Notes under the pieces: generated by a model
Told to the model about the DNA's origin: nothing
Database searches by the model: none
Seen by the model: only the letters and a program-made list of their open reading frames with translations
Shown: positions 35,627 through 42,435 of the stretch, one piece after another
How positions within the stretch are numbered: the first letter of the stretch is position 1
Layout of the letters: the number at the start of each line of letters is the position of its first letter
Translations under genes and position numbers: made by a program
NCBI GenBank assembly: GCA_019119615.1
Contig: DWWQ01000043.1
Location: forward strand, 1-50,125
Direction of reading: 5' to 3'
DNA length: 50,125 nucleotides
Origin: Candidatus Alistipes stercoravium
GTDB lineage: Bacteria > Bacteroidota > Bacteroidia > Bacteroidales > Rikenellaceae

Positions 35627-36406
35627 CTAGTCGTAATAGTCGTCTGTGATGTCCTTCTCCTGTTTGCGTATTTTTCTTATCAATTTGTGAACCTTTTCGT
35701 CGAGCAATTGTTGCTCCCGGGCTGTCCGGACTTTGGCCCGTGCCGTTTTGTCCCGAAGCACACCCCGATAGGGTTTCGCATGTGGATTGCAATAAGGGTA
35801 GGCATCGTAGCTGGCACCTCGCAAGCGGCAGACGTCACTGCAACTTTGGTCGGCTACAAGCCCGGTCCTTTCGTAGATCTCCCGAACGAGGGCGTCGTAC
35901 TGCTCCTTGTGCCTCTCGGGGTAGGCGATCCTGAAAATCAGGTATAGACCGTTTCCGCTGATCGACATGCCTACATAAAGCAGGCAGTCGAAAGTTTTGG
36001 CGAGTAGCTTCTTTTTCTCGAACCACTCAATCCCGAACACTCTGTTGTCTTTGTGGTCGATATCGATACAGACGTAACCACTGTGTTGAATCAGTCCTGC
36101 ACTGTTTCGTGTTTTGAAAATCCCGCTCGGAGTGATGCACGGCAGGTTGCTTTTAATCCTTTTGCGAATCTTCTCCCTTGAGGTTGTGCGGAAGGCGATG
36201 ACATTATTTTTGAATTTTTCCGTCAGCAGCCACTTTATCAGACTGACGGTGCTGTAGGGCTTCTGCGCGAAATAGTTCTCAAAGATAGATACCCTGATCG
36301 GAAGGAGTTCTGAGAGATTCAAACGGGCTGTTTGATTTTCCATATATCCATCTTTATTTTTGTTTTCTTTTACATTTAAATTGTATTTTAAGGTGCTGTT
36401 ATTCAT
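35627..36406 (-). CDS. VirE N-terminal / BT4734-like primase-domain protein
   Basis: About 259 residues. The core VCIDIDHKD (two acidic residues) and SISGNGLYLIFRI are hallmarks of the BT4734-type domain found at the start of VirE/primase-helicase proteins on Bacteroidetes elements and related to archaeo-eukaryotic primases. Here the domain stands alone and no helicase follows; the C-terminus is a basic coiled tail (KVHKLIRKIRKQEKD). It probably helps element replication. Its ATG overlaps the preceding stop in ATGAATAA (36399-36406), showing translational coupling. A TTG at 36412 or a later ATG (MENQTARLNLSEL) are other possible starts. Confidence 0.8.
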   Translation of the reverse strand: MNNSTLKYNLNVKENKNKDGYMENQTARLNLSELLPIRVSIFENYFAQKPYSTVSLIKWLLTEKFKNNVIAFRTTSREKIRKRIKSNLPCITPSGIFKTRNSAGLIQHSGYVCIDIDHKDNRVFGIEWFEKKKLLAKTFDCLLYVGMSISGNGLYLIFRIAYPERHKEQYDALVREIYERTGLVADQSCSDVCRLRGASYDAYPYCNPHAKPYRGVLRDKTARAKVRTAREQQLLDEKVHKLIRKIRKQEKDITDDYYD

Positions 36407-36769
36407 ATTCAATTCCGTTGTTAATCAATAAATTGTCATTCTCGTCTTCTTCGTTTTCTGAAGAAAATCCGTTGGATTCTTCTCGATTATTCTTTTTAAC
36501 CGCCTTCTCCTTGTACTTTTTTTGTCGTTTTCGTTCGTTGGCATCCAACTGAGGCCGGACTAATGTAAAATTCGCTGTTGCTCTCCGTTTAAATCCGTCG
36601 GTTCCTTGCCATAGAGAGCATATTCCATGATTATGTCATAGAGGTGTAACCTTGCTCTGGGTTTCATCGAGGCTAATGCTTCATAAAAAGTACGGTAGAA
36701 GATGAATCCCTCTCGGGGCGGAACCTCGGGGTTGAATGCGGGTTTCATCGGTTCTTTTTTAGTTTTCAT
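36399..36769 (-). pseudogene. DUF6291-like replication-type gene broken by a frameshift
   Basis: The 5' part encodes PREGFIFYRTFYEALASMKPRARLHLYDIIMEYALYGKEPTDLNG, typical of DUF6291-like proteins on phages and elements, then reads EQQRILH and stops at 36560. In the -1 frame the expected continuation appears at once: ATANFTLVRPQLDANERKRQKKYKEKA, an acidic tail and a stop at 36399 that overlaps the primase start. One missing base near 36583 (GTAGCA read as GAGCA) explains it. No slippery heptamer is seen, so a deletion or sequencing error is more likely than programmed frameshifting. It overlaps the HTH gene by four bases (ATGA). Confidence 0.8.
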
Positions 36770-37110
36770 AATGAATGTGTTTTGATATGGTTTATTTTTA
36801 TGGTAGTTTCATGTTCGATCGTTGGGTGCGACTCGCTTTGCAACCAGTCGAGAATCTCCTCACGCAGGAAGTAGAGCCGTCGGCCACCGTGTTCGGGTTT
36901 GTGGAACGGAATCTTCCGTTCGCTCGTAAATTTGTAGATGGTGGCCTTGCTGTATCCGGTCAGGCACACGACCTCTTCGATGGTCATTATCTGCTCGGGT
37001 GGAGCCAGAAGGGGTGTAAGGTTTCCCAGAATCCGGTCGATGCCGAGAATCTCTTTCAGTTGCCTCACGGTCAGACAGCCGATTGGGGTTTCATCGCCTA
37101 TTTTTGTCAT
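36766..37110 (-). CDS. Excisionase-like helix-turn-helix DNA-binding protein
   Basis: 114 residues. From residue 42 there is a MerR/HTH_17-type winged helix: MTIEEVVCLTGYSKATIYKFTSERKIPFHKPEHGGRRLYF, then REEILDWLQ. Proteins of this type act as Xis or as regulators on Bacteroidetes integrative elements. The N-terminal 40 residues are family-specific. It heads the HTH - DUF6291-like - primase operon with four-base overlaps. The upstream 150 bases are AT-rich (TATATAATATT) and show no TAnnTTTG box. Confidence 0.82.
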   Translation of the reverse strand: MTKIGDETPIGCLTVRQLKEILGIDRILGNLTPLLAPPEQIMTIEEVVCLTGYSKATIYKFTSERKIPFHKPEHGGRRLYFLREEILDWLQSESHPTIEHETTIKINHIKTHSL

Positions 37111-37183
37111 AAGTCATATTGTTTTAAAATTGTTTCTATTCTGATATATAATATTGCGATTTAGTTGGAACCTAAAATGAGGA

Positions 37184-37215
37184 CACCCCTGCGAAACGAC
37201 GTTATCGCAGGGGTG
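37184..37215 (-). terminator. Hairpin after the IS1595-type gene
   Basis: A perfect 11-bp stem (CACCCCTGCGA and its complement) with a 10-base loop, 47 bases after the stop of the zinc-ribbon gene. No long T run; probably terminates it. Confidence 0.65.
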
Positions 37216-37261
37216 CCGGAGGGAGAAAATAAAGATAATGAACGGTTACAGCCCGTATGGG

Positions 37262-37735
37262 TCAATGAAATCCCGGGGCGGTGAGATTGTAAACGAGCGG
37301 CTGGAATAAGAGCATCCGGAATATGGTATCGTCCTCGGTTGAGCTTTCAAAAAGTCGTCTAAGGGTTGTGTATATTCGGCGTATGGTTTGATCTGACCTC
37401 GCTCCGATCTCCTCTTTTATGGTTTTTTGTGATAATAGGGAGACAATCTGAAAATCGGGATGATATTCCCTGCAATAGCAGAACAGCGCGCCGACATAGA
37501 GCCAATAGCGAAGATCGGCCCGTGTCCCCTGGAAGATGGTTCCCGTGAAGATGGAGACGGTCTTCTTGCATGTGGGACAACGTAGCAGCAGCGGTTCCTT
37601 CTTCCTTAAGGGGCGTTCGAGTCGGGTGTTACAGTCTGGGCAATAGGTTGAGTGTAGCCCTTTGTAGAACGCAATTGCGGATTCTCTGTTGGGATATAAA
37701 TTCAAGAAATCCCGATAGCTGAAGGGTACTTTCAT
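37262..37735 (-). CDS. IS1595/ISXO2-type zinc-ribbon protein lacking the DDE transposase domain
   Basis: 157 residues. The order is that of the N-terminus of IS1595-family transposases: FLNLYPNRESAIAFYKGLHS, a zinc ribbon with Cys32/Cys35 and Cys53/Cys56, then KTVSIFTGTIFQGTRADLRYWLYV and a helix-turn-helix (IKEEIGARSDQTIRRIYTTLRRL). A full transposase is near 300 residues with a C-terminal DDE fold; here the protein ends soon after the HTH and no remnant of DDE or IS ends is seen. It could be a domesticated DNA-binding factor for the element. It starts 43 bases after recombinase 2 on the same strand. Confidence 0.72.
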   Translation of the reverse strand: MKVPFSYRDFLNLYPNRESAIAFYKGLHSTYCPDCNTRLERPLRKKEPLLLRCPTCKKTVSIFTGTIFQGTRADLRYWLYVGALFCYCREYHPDFQIVSLLSQKTIKEEIGARSDQTIRRIYTTLRRLFESSTEDDTIFRMLLFQPLVYNLTAPGFH

Positions 37736-37778
37736 ATGATGATGCGTGTAAGATGCAGGATTATGTAATAGATGATCT

Positions 37779-39053
37779 TTAGAGGACTTTTGCAGCCTCG
37801 TTGATTACGCCGTTGTCAAAGCTGTTGAGATAGACATTGGTGGTTTCCAGATCGGCATGGCCCAACATCTGTGAAATCACCTCTCGCGGAATATGGTTGT
37901 GCTGCAAGGTCATGGCTGCCGTGTGCCGGGAAACATAGCTCGTCAAACGGAAATTGATCTGAAACTCTTCGGCGAGCCTTTGCAGGTATTTTCTGTACTT
38001 GTCGTAGCGAGCCCGAATGTGCATGTAGAGTCGTTCTCTCGTATAGCCTGAACGAGTGACGACGGGCAGCAGAAAGTTGTCCACGGTCGGGGAGGCCGAT
38101 TGCAGGCTCTCGATCAATTGCCGGATGGTCGGCGAGATCTTGATCGAGATCGGCTTCACGTTCTTCTGGCGCATGATCTTCTGTCGTTTGTAGACGATAT
38201 AGTCTCCGTCCTCCATGTGCCTGATGTGCGCAGTCGTAAGCATCGCCATGTCGATGAACGAGATACCGTAGCAATAATAGGAGAGGAGAAACAGTTTGCG
38301 GGCATATTCGCATCGCGGATCGCTGGCGGAGGTGCTTTTGATCTTTGCGAGCTCGTCAGCCGGCAGATAGCGTTTGTCGGTTGCCTCCTCGAGTTTTGCA
38401 ACCTCGAATCCGCCCGGTCCGAACGGATAGGTCGCCTCGGAGCCGATGCCCTCGGCTTTGGCCCTGTTCAGGATGGCCCGCAATGCCTTGAAATAGAATT
38501 TGCGTGTATTGCCGCAGCATCCCCGTTTCTGAAGGAATGTGTCGAATCCCCGGACATAACGCAAGTCGATGTCGGAGAAGAGGCGCTGATCCAGTTTCCG
38601 GTCATATTTTTTCAGCATATCCTGTGTCTGTTCGTAAGTCCGGGCATTGCCGACTCGCCCTGTTGCATGCAGCTCTGCGATGCGGTGGGAGAAGTAAGTG
38701 TTGAATTTCCCTTGTTGGGAGGTGTTGAGGAAGGCATCCTCAAACTGATTCAGCGTCCAGTCGGTGCCCTCCAGTTCGAAGCGATCGACAATCTCGCGGG
38801 CGCGTACCTTGTACTTTGCCAACAATGCGTTGTCGGCTTCCCGCTTTTTGTTCTCGGCCTTTTGTTCGGCTCCTTTCAGATTGCGCAGGATGATGAATTG
38901 TTCGCCCGCTTCATCCCAGTATGCGGGTTCCGCATAGAGATCGAGTGCAATATATTTGCGCCGTTTGTCTTTGGTAATGCATAATCTGATGGCGTAGCGG
39001 CCATTGCGGTCGGCCTTGTCGTGACGACGGGGAAATCGGATGGAACAGGTCAT
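37779..39053 (-). CDS. Tyrosine recombinase 2
   Basis: 424 residues with arm-binding, SAM-like and catalytic domains. Arg376-His377 in TSYVSRHTAAM, His399 in MLGHADLETT and Tyr408 in TNVYLNSF are present; the Arg-I position reads YCYGISFIDM, again without Arg. It is only distantly like recombinase 1 outside the motifs, so it is not a recent duplicate. It lies in the middle of the element and far from both att sites; it may act on another site, invert DNA, or come from an older nested element. A strong -7-like box (TATTTTTG, minus, 39199-39206) lies 146 bases upstream. Confidence 0.93.
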   Translation of the reverse strand: MTCSIRFPRRHDKADRNGRYAIRLCITKDKRRKYIALDLYAEPAYWDEAGEQFIILRNLKGAEQKAENKKREADNALLAKYKVRAREIVDRFELEGTDWTLNQFEDAFLNTSQQGKFNTYFSHRIAELHATGRVGNARTYEQTQDMLKKYDRKLDQRLFSDIDLRYVRGFDTFLQKRGCCGNTRKFYFKALRAILNRAKAEGIGSEATYPFGPGGFEVAKLEEATDKRYLPADELAKIKSTSASDPRCEYARKLFLLSYYCYGISFIDMAMLTTAHIRHMEDGDYIVYKRQKIMRQKNVKPISIKISPTIRQLIESLQSASPTVDNFLLPVVTRSGYTRERLYMHIRARYDKYRKYLQRLAEEFQINFRLTSYVSRHTAAMTLQHNHIPREVISQMLGHADLETTNVYLNSFDNGVINEAAKVL

Positions 39054-39452
39054 GGCTTCACACTGTTTTTATTGTTCGCTGATTGTTAGCGAAATGTTGT
39101 ACGACAAGCGAAAGAGGGTTCTGTTAAACGAGAACCGTCTGCTTGAAAAAGTTGAGTATGCTGCGGTTGCCGGACTGTCTTTTCGGTCGTAAACAGGACA
39201 AAAATAGTATGTCAAATAAGCGATTCCTAACTACATTTTGGTTTTAATCGTAGACCTGCTGGTAATCTGCGAGTTGTAATTACTATTTTAAAAATTGCAG
39301 ATTGAAATTTGTCGTTAATTTGAATAAATTCAATGATTCAATTTTCATTTTAAATGAAAATAATTGCAATTTTTGGATAAAATTGGCTTTTGTGTCGAAG
39401 AGGCTGTTATTAGGATTTTTGAAAGTTGTGCAGAAGATCGTCTTAAAATTGT
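39054..39452. other. AT-rich divergent control region with two inverted repeats
   Basis: About 400 bases between recombinase 2 and the zeta gene. Inverted repeats TTCGCT/AGCGAA (39075-39093) and GGTTCT/AGAACC (39117-39136) lie just upstream of recombinase 2 and could be operators or recombination sites. The right half is very AT-rich. A frame is open from 39302 into the zeta gene but its first 56 codons are Leu/Phe/Lys/Asn-rich and unlike the family. No other gene is visible. Confidence 0.5.
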
Positions 39453-39460
39453 TATCTTTG
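39453..39460 (+). promoter_or_regulatory. -7 box of the zeta-type toxin gene
   Basis: TATCTTTG fits TAnnTTTG exactly and ends 9 bases before the ATG at 39470, implying a nearly leaderless mRNA. The -33 region has only TGTG at a 22-base spacing. Confidence 0.65.
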
Positions 39461-39469
39461 TTAGGACGT

Positions 39470-40048
39470 ATGCCGCAACTCTATATCATAGCAGGGTGTA
39501 ACGGTGCAGGGAAAACGACTGCATCCTATACCGTGTTGCCTGAAATGTTGGGATGCAGGGAGTTTGTCAATGCCGACGAGATTGCGAAAGGGCTGTCGCC
39601 GTTCAATCCCGAAAGTGTGGCGATCGAGGCCGGGCGGCTGATGTTGCAGCGGATGGATGATCTTTTGTCCGGCGGCGAAGATTTTGCGTTTGAAACGACG
39701 CTGGCAACCCGTTCCTATGTGAAATTTGTGGAGCGGGCGCAAACGAAAGGCTACTTTGTAACGTTGCTCTATTTTTGGCTGCCGACACCCGAACAGGCTA
39801 TCGAGCGTGTTGCGACACGGGTAAGCGAGGGCGGACACCATATTCCGTCGGATGTGATCCGTCGGCGTTATGCGAATGGCATCAGAAATTTAACGACACT
39901 CTATACTCCGATTTGTGACTATTGGATAATTTACGATAATAGTGCTGCCGATGGTATCCACAAGGTTGCATGGGGTGTCAAAGATGAAATAAAAGAGGTT
40001 GTAGATTCGTTATCTTATCAAAAGATCATAAGTTATGAGCGAGATTGA
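39470..40048 (+). CDS. Zeta-type toxin (P-loop kinase)
   Basis: 192 residues. Zeta toxins phosphorylate UDP-N-acetylglucosamine and block peptidoglycan synthesis. Walker A is GCNGAGKTT (residues 9-17), followed by FVNADEIAKGLSPFNPESVAIEAGR, with the substrate-binding Asp36, then FAFETTLATRSY, the LPTPEQAIERVATRVSEGGHHIPSDVIRRRY lid with several Arg. All key residues look intact. The ATG at 39470 gives the normal start MPQLYIIAGCNGAGK, right after the -7 box. Its end overlaps the next small gene by 14 bases. Chromosomal relatives in Bacteroidetes are not all proven toxins. Confidence 0.88.
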   Translation: MPQLYIIAGCNGAGKTTASYTVLPEMLGCREFVNADEIAKGLSPFNPESVAIEAGRLMLQRMDDLLSGGEDFAFETTLATRSYVKFVERAQTKGYFVTLLYFWLPTPEQAIERVATRVSEGGHHIPSDVIRRRYANGIRNLTTLYTPICDYWIIYDNSAADGIHKVAWGVKDEIKEVVDSLSYQKIISYERD

Positions 40049-40193
40049 GATTAAACAAATGCAGGAGAAAATCGATGCCGGTATTTTGCTCGCCCAAAAG
40101 CGTCTGATTGAAAAGACCAAGAAGGAGGACGGCGAACTGGTCGTTGTGCGTGACGGAAAGGTCGTGCGCATCAAGGCCCGCGATTTGAAATAG
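40035..40193 (+). CDS. 52-residue protein overlapping the zeta gene, candidate antitoxin
   Basis: MSEIEIKQMQEKIDAGILLA, then QKRLIEKTKKEDGELVVVRDGK and VVRIKARDLK: a charged N-terminal helix and a short beta part. It overlaps the last 14 bases of the toxin in another frame and ends just before a strong terminator. Its position and coupling suggest an antitoxin or regulator, but it does not resemble epsilon and in the classical system the antitoxin is upstream. I do not recognise the family by name. Confidence 0.72.
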   Translation: MSEIEIKQMQEKIDAGILLAQKRLIEKTKKEDGELVVVRDGKVVRIKARDLK

Positions 40194-40223
40194 GAGAATC
40201 CTGGGCGGCTGTTCGGATGAATC

Positions 40224-40257
40224 ATCCCCGGCATTCTCGGATGTCGGGGATTTTTTT
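40224..40257 (+). terminator. Terminator of the zeta operon
   Basis: An 11-bp stem ATCCCCGGCAT/ATGTCGGGGAT (one G-T pair) and seven or more T after it, 30 bases after the 52-codon gene. Confidence 0.9.
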
Positions 40258-40286
40258 CTAATTTGGGTCGGGGTGCGAACGATGTG

Positions 40287-40305
40287 TGGAACACAAATGG
40301 AACAC
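40287..40305. repeat. TGGAACAC tandem repeats inside the right end
   Basis: TGGAACAC at 40287-40294 and 40298-40305 (11-base period), 112 bases before attR. The remaining sequence to 40416 is AT-rich and has no gene. Confidence 0.55.
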
Positions 40306-40416
40306 GCGAAATCGAAATAGGTACCAATAAATCTCAGCTGCGGATTGCCGGAAATAGGGTAAATCCAATGAAATACAGATCATTAAAATTATCTGAAAAA
40401 GTAAACTTTAATTCTG

Positions 40417-40465
40417 GGGGGGCGTGTGGTCGCTGGTTCGAATCCAGTCACCCCGACTGAAGAAA
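40417..40465. repeat. attR: 49-bp direct repeat of tRNA-Pro 3' part
   Basis: Identical to 34169-34217 but lacking the tRNA 5' half; one extra G precedes it (seven G rather than six). It is followed by a GACAATC/GATTGTC hairpin and T run at 40472-40503, a copy of the tRNA terminator. Confidence 0.92.
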
Positions 40466-40528
40466 GGGATTGACAATCAACTGATTGTCGAGCCTTTTTC
40501 GTTTTGTGCCTGTTCTTCGCCGCAGTTG

Positions 40529-40550
40529 TGGAACATGAATGGAACATGAA
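40529..40550. repeat. Perfect 11-bp tandem repeat outside attR
   Basis: TGGAACATGAA occurs twice without a gap, 64 bases beyond attR. Such GGAACA pairs commonly lie before integrase genes in Bacteroidetes. No gene follows up to 40703, so this may be the left-over start of a second element. Confidence 0.55.
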
Positions 40551-40703
40551 AGGCGGCGACGGATACCCCTTTTTCATATCGCAGACGATCCAATGTCTCG
40601 AATAAGGGAAAAGCAGGCTTGTCCCGTTTGTCCGTATGCGCAGGATGAGGCTTTGTTTGACGGTTCCTGTTCTGCGTCTCTGAAGCCGGGTTAGTTCAGG
40701 TTG

Positions 40704-41690
40704 TTATGCCGCCTCGAAACGGATGATGCGCATGATGATTTCCGTTCCTCTGGAGACAAAGACCAGGACACGGCTGGCTTCAAGGTCGGCCGTCGGCGTG
40801 CGGACGATGATCTTGCCGGACCGGTAGTCGGTCGGTACGACGGAAGCCCTGTAATAGCTCTGCGCCACGACGTCGATCTGCGTCGTCTCGTCCGCTCCGA
40901 GAATCGTATATTCGATTTCGTAGGTCTTGCCCTCCTGGGCCTGGAAAGGGCCGGCATTGCTGAAGGTGATCTCCAGCTCTTCGGAGGTTGTGGCTTTCGG
41001 AATCGTGATCGTACTGCCGTTGTTCAAGGTAAAGATTACTTCGTGATCGGTCTCTTCCACTTTCTGGAATATGCCGTTGGATTCTCCCGGTTCTCCCGGA
41101 TCCCCTTTTTCTCCCGTCGCCTTGCCGAGTTGTGTCCAGGAGGTTCCGTTGTCATAGGAGATGTACCAATAGTCGTTTTCGATCTTCAGCTGCGGGGTGA
41201 TGCCGTCCTTCCCGGGCCTTCCCTCCCCGCCCGTCTCTCCTTTGCTGCCTTCGGCCCGGATCCGTTCGCCGGAGGCATCCGTCAGCCAGTCGCCGTCGAG
41301 GGTCCAGTAGTAGACGCTGTCGGTATCCTGTCTGACACCGATGACCGGTGTGGAGCCGTCTTCTCCGGGTTTCCCGTCCGCACCGGACTTTCCGTCCTCG
41401 CCGTGGTAGATGGTGATCGGATCGCTCTGGGTGAAGGTGATCGTGTAGCCGATCGTTGCACCGTCCTTGTCGATCGGTATGACGCCGGTGATGTAATCCT
41501 GTTCCTGAAGCGCCTCGACGAGGGTCTGCAGGGAGGCAATGTTGGTATTCATCTGCTTGCAGAGTTCCTCCAGCCGGGTGATGCGCTCTTCCAGCCCCTG
41601 AACGCTGCTCCACAGGTCGCTGTCGTCGTATTTGCACGACGAGAGGATGATGGCCGCCATCATGACGGCTCCTGTCCATAGTCTCTTCAT
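40704..41690 (-). CDS. DUF4988-like lipoprotein with collagen-like Gly repeats
   Basis: 328 residues. Lipobox LSSC with the modified Cys at residue 19, a coiled-coil (SSVQGLEERITRLEELCKQMNTNIASLQTLVEALQ), then the DUF4988 pattern ITGVIPIDKDGATIGYTITFTQSDPITIYHG followed by Gly-x-y runs (GEDGKSGADGKPGEDG; GETGGEGRPGKDG; GEKGDPGEPGE) that could trimerise, and a C-terminal beta domain. It is a surface lipoprotein of the Bacteroides type, function unknown. Longer relatives add further domains; this one ends early at RFEAA. It sits just outside attR. Confidence 0.82.
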   Translation of the reverse strand: MKRLWTGAVMMAAIILSSCKYDDSDLWSSVQGLEERITRLEELCKQMNTNIASLQTLVEALQEQDYITGVIPIDKDGATIGYTITFTQSDPITIYHGEDGKSGADGKPGEDGSTPVIGVRQDTDSVYYWTLDGDWLTDASGERIRAEGSKGETGGEGRPGKDGITPQLKIENDYWYISYDNGTSWTQLGKATGEKGDPGEPGESNGIFQKVEETDHEVIFTLNNGSTITIPKATTSEELEITFSNAGPFQAQEGKTYEIEYTILGADETTQIDVVAQSYYRASVVPTDYRSGKIIVRTPTADLEASRVLVFVSRGTEIIMRIIRFEAA

Positions 41691-41774
41691 GGTGATATGA
41701 TCGGGTTTGTTGTTGTCAGTTGTCGAAATTGCAGTCCGTTTGGGCCGGAATGTCCGTCGGGTCGTAAATCCAAA

Positions 41775-41805
41775 CAAAGATACGGAATTTTCCTTCCCCT
41801 GCAAT
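41775..41805 (-). promoter_or_regulatory. Promoter of the DUF4988-like lipoprotein gene
   Basis: Minus TATCTTTG (41775-41782) with ATTG (41802-41805, one mismatch) 19 bases upstream; the leader is about 78 bases. Confidence 0.7.
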
Positions 41806-41872
41806 ACCGTGCCACAGGTTGGAATGGCAAGCGGAGTGTGTCGGGACATCATCCGCACGATCTTTGATCCCG

Positions 41873-41904
41873 TTTGCAGACGTGGCGCAGATTTCGTATC
41901 TTTG
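41873..41904 (+). promoter_or_regulatory. Promoter of the A1S_2505-like gene
   Basis: TTTG (41873-41876), 20-base spacer, TATCTTTG (41897-41904); leader of about 40 bases before the ATG at 41952. Confidence 0.8.
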
Positions 41905-41951
41905 GGATGGGATCTGCCGATGCAGCTCCGAAATTCATCATACAGCGCATT

Positions 41952-42335
41952 ATGAGAATCGCATCCGACCGTATCGACACGCTCCGTCCCGGGGAGATCT
42001 TTGTTTTCGGCAGCAATCTTGCCGGTATGCATGGAGGGGGCGCCGCCCGGCTGGCCTGGCAAAAATTCGGAGCCGTCTGGGGACAGGGCGTCGGCCTGCA
42101 GGGGCAGAGCTATGCCATCCCGACCATGCAGGGCGGGGTAGAGACCATTCGTCCCTATGTGGAGGAGTTTATCGGATTTGCGAAGCAGCATCCGCAGCTG
42201 CGGTTTCTCGTTACGGAGATCGGATGCGGTATTGCGGGTTTCACGCTCCGGGAGATCGCTCCGCTGTTCGAACCGGCGAGGGAGGTGGAGAATATCTTCC
42301 TGCCCGAACGTTTCTGGCAGGTGCTGAACCTTTGA
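41952..42335 (+). CDS. A1S_2505-like / macrodomain-like small protein
   Basis: 127 residues. IFVFGSNLAGMHGGGAARLA, GQGVGLQGQSYAIPT and FLVTEIGCGIAGFT match a family of small proteins widespread in phages and bacteria that has a macrodomain-like glycine-rich loop, so binding of ADP-ribose or a nucleotide is possible. The function has not been settled for this family as far as I know. The start at 41952 is supported by the promoter and family N-terminus. It is a single gene ended by a hairpin at 42367. Confidence 0.72.
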   Translation: MRIASDRIDTLRPGEIFVFGSNLAGMHGGGAARLAWQKFGAVWGQGVGLQGQSYAIPTMQGGVETIRPYVEEFIGFAKQHPQLRFLVTEIGCGIAGFTLREIAPLFEPAREVENIFLPERFWQVLNL

Positions 42336-42366
42336 CCGGGCGGTTCGGCCATGTGGAGATTTATCG

Positions 42367-42391
42367 GGAGGAGCATCCTGCTCCTCCTTTT
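42367..42391 (+). terminator. Terminator of the A1S_2505-like gene
   Basis: A 9-bp perfect stem GGAGGAGCA/TGCTCCTCC with loop TCC followed by four T. Confidence 0.85.
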
Positions 42392-42435
42392 CTGTCTGTC
42401 TGAAAAGTGGGGGTCCGCTCTTACATTTCCTTGGG

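Larger units (their letters stand above)
34169..40465. mobile_element. tRNA-Pro-integrated element with zeta-type toxin and solo transposase domain
   Basis: About 6.25 kb between two 49-bp direct repeats of the tRNA-Pro 3' part. The interior is visibly AT-richer than the flanking genome. Order: recombinase 1 (+), primase-domain protein (-), frameshifted DUF6291-like gene (-), HTH protein (-), IS1595-type zinc-ribbon protein (-), recombinase 2 (-), zeta-type toxin (+), 52-codon gene (+). No mobilization relaxase, coupling protein or capsid gene is seen, so it would depend on a helper for transfer or be a decayed relic. Confidence 0.88.

Noticed and set aside
36560..36600. Programmed -1 frameshift in the DUF6291-like gene
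   Set aside because: No X XXY YYZ heptamer or downstream stimulatory hairpin is visible before the stop; a single missing base explains the pattern better.
39302..39469. N-terminal extension of the zeta-type toxin
   Set aside because: The extra 56 codons are Leu/Phe/Lys-rich, unlike the family, and the -7 box lies inside them.
40411..40465. A second tRNA-Pro gene
   Set aside because: Only the 3' part from the anticodon loop is present and there is no acceptor 5' strand or D arm; it is the attR repeat.
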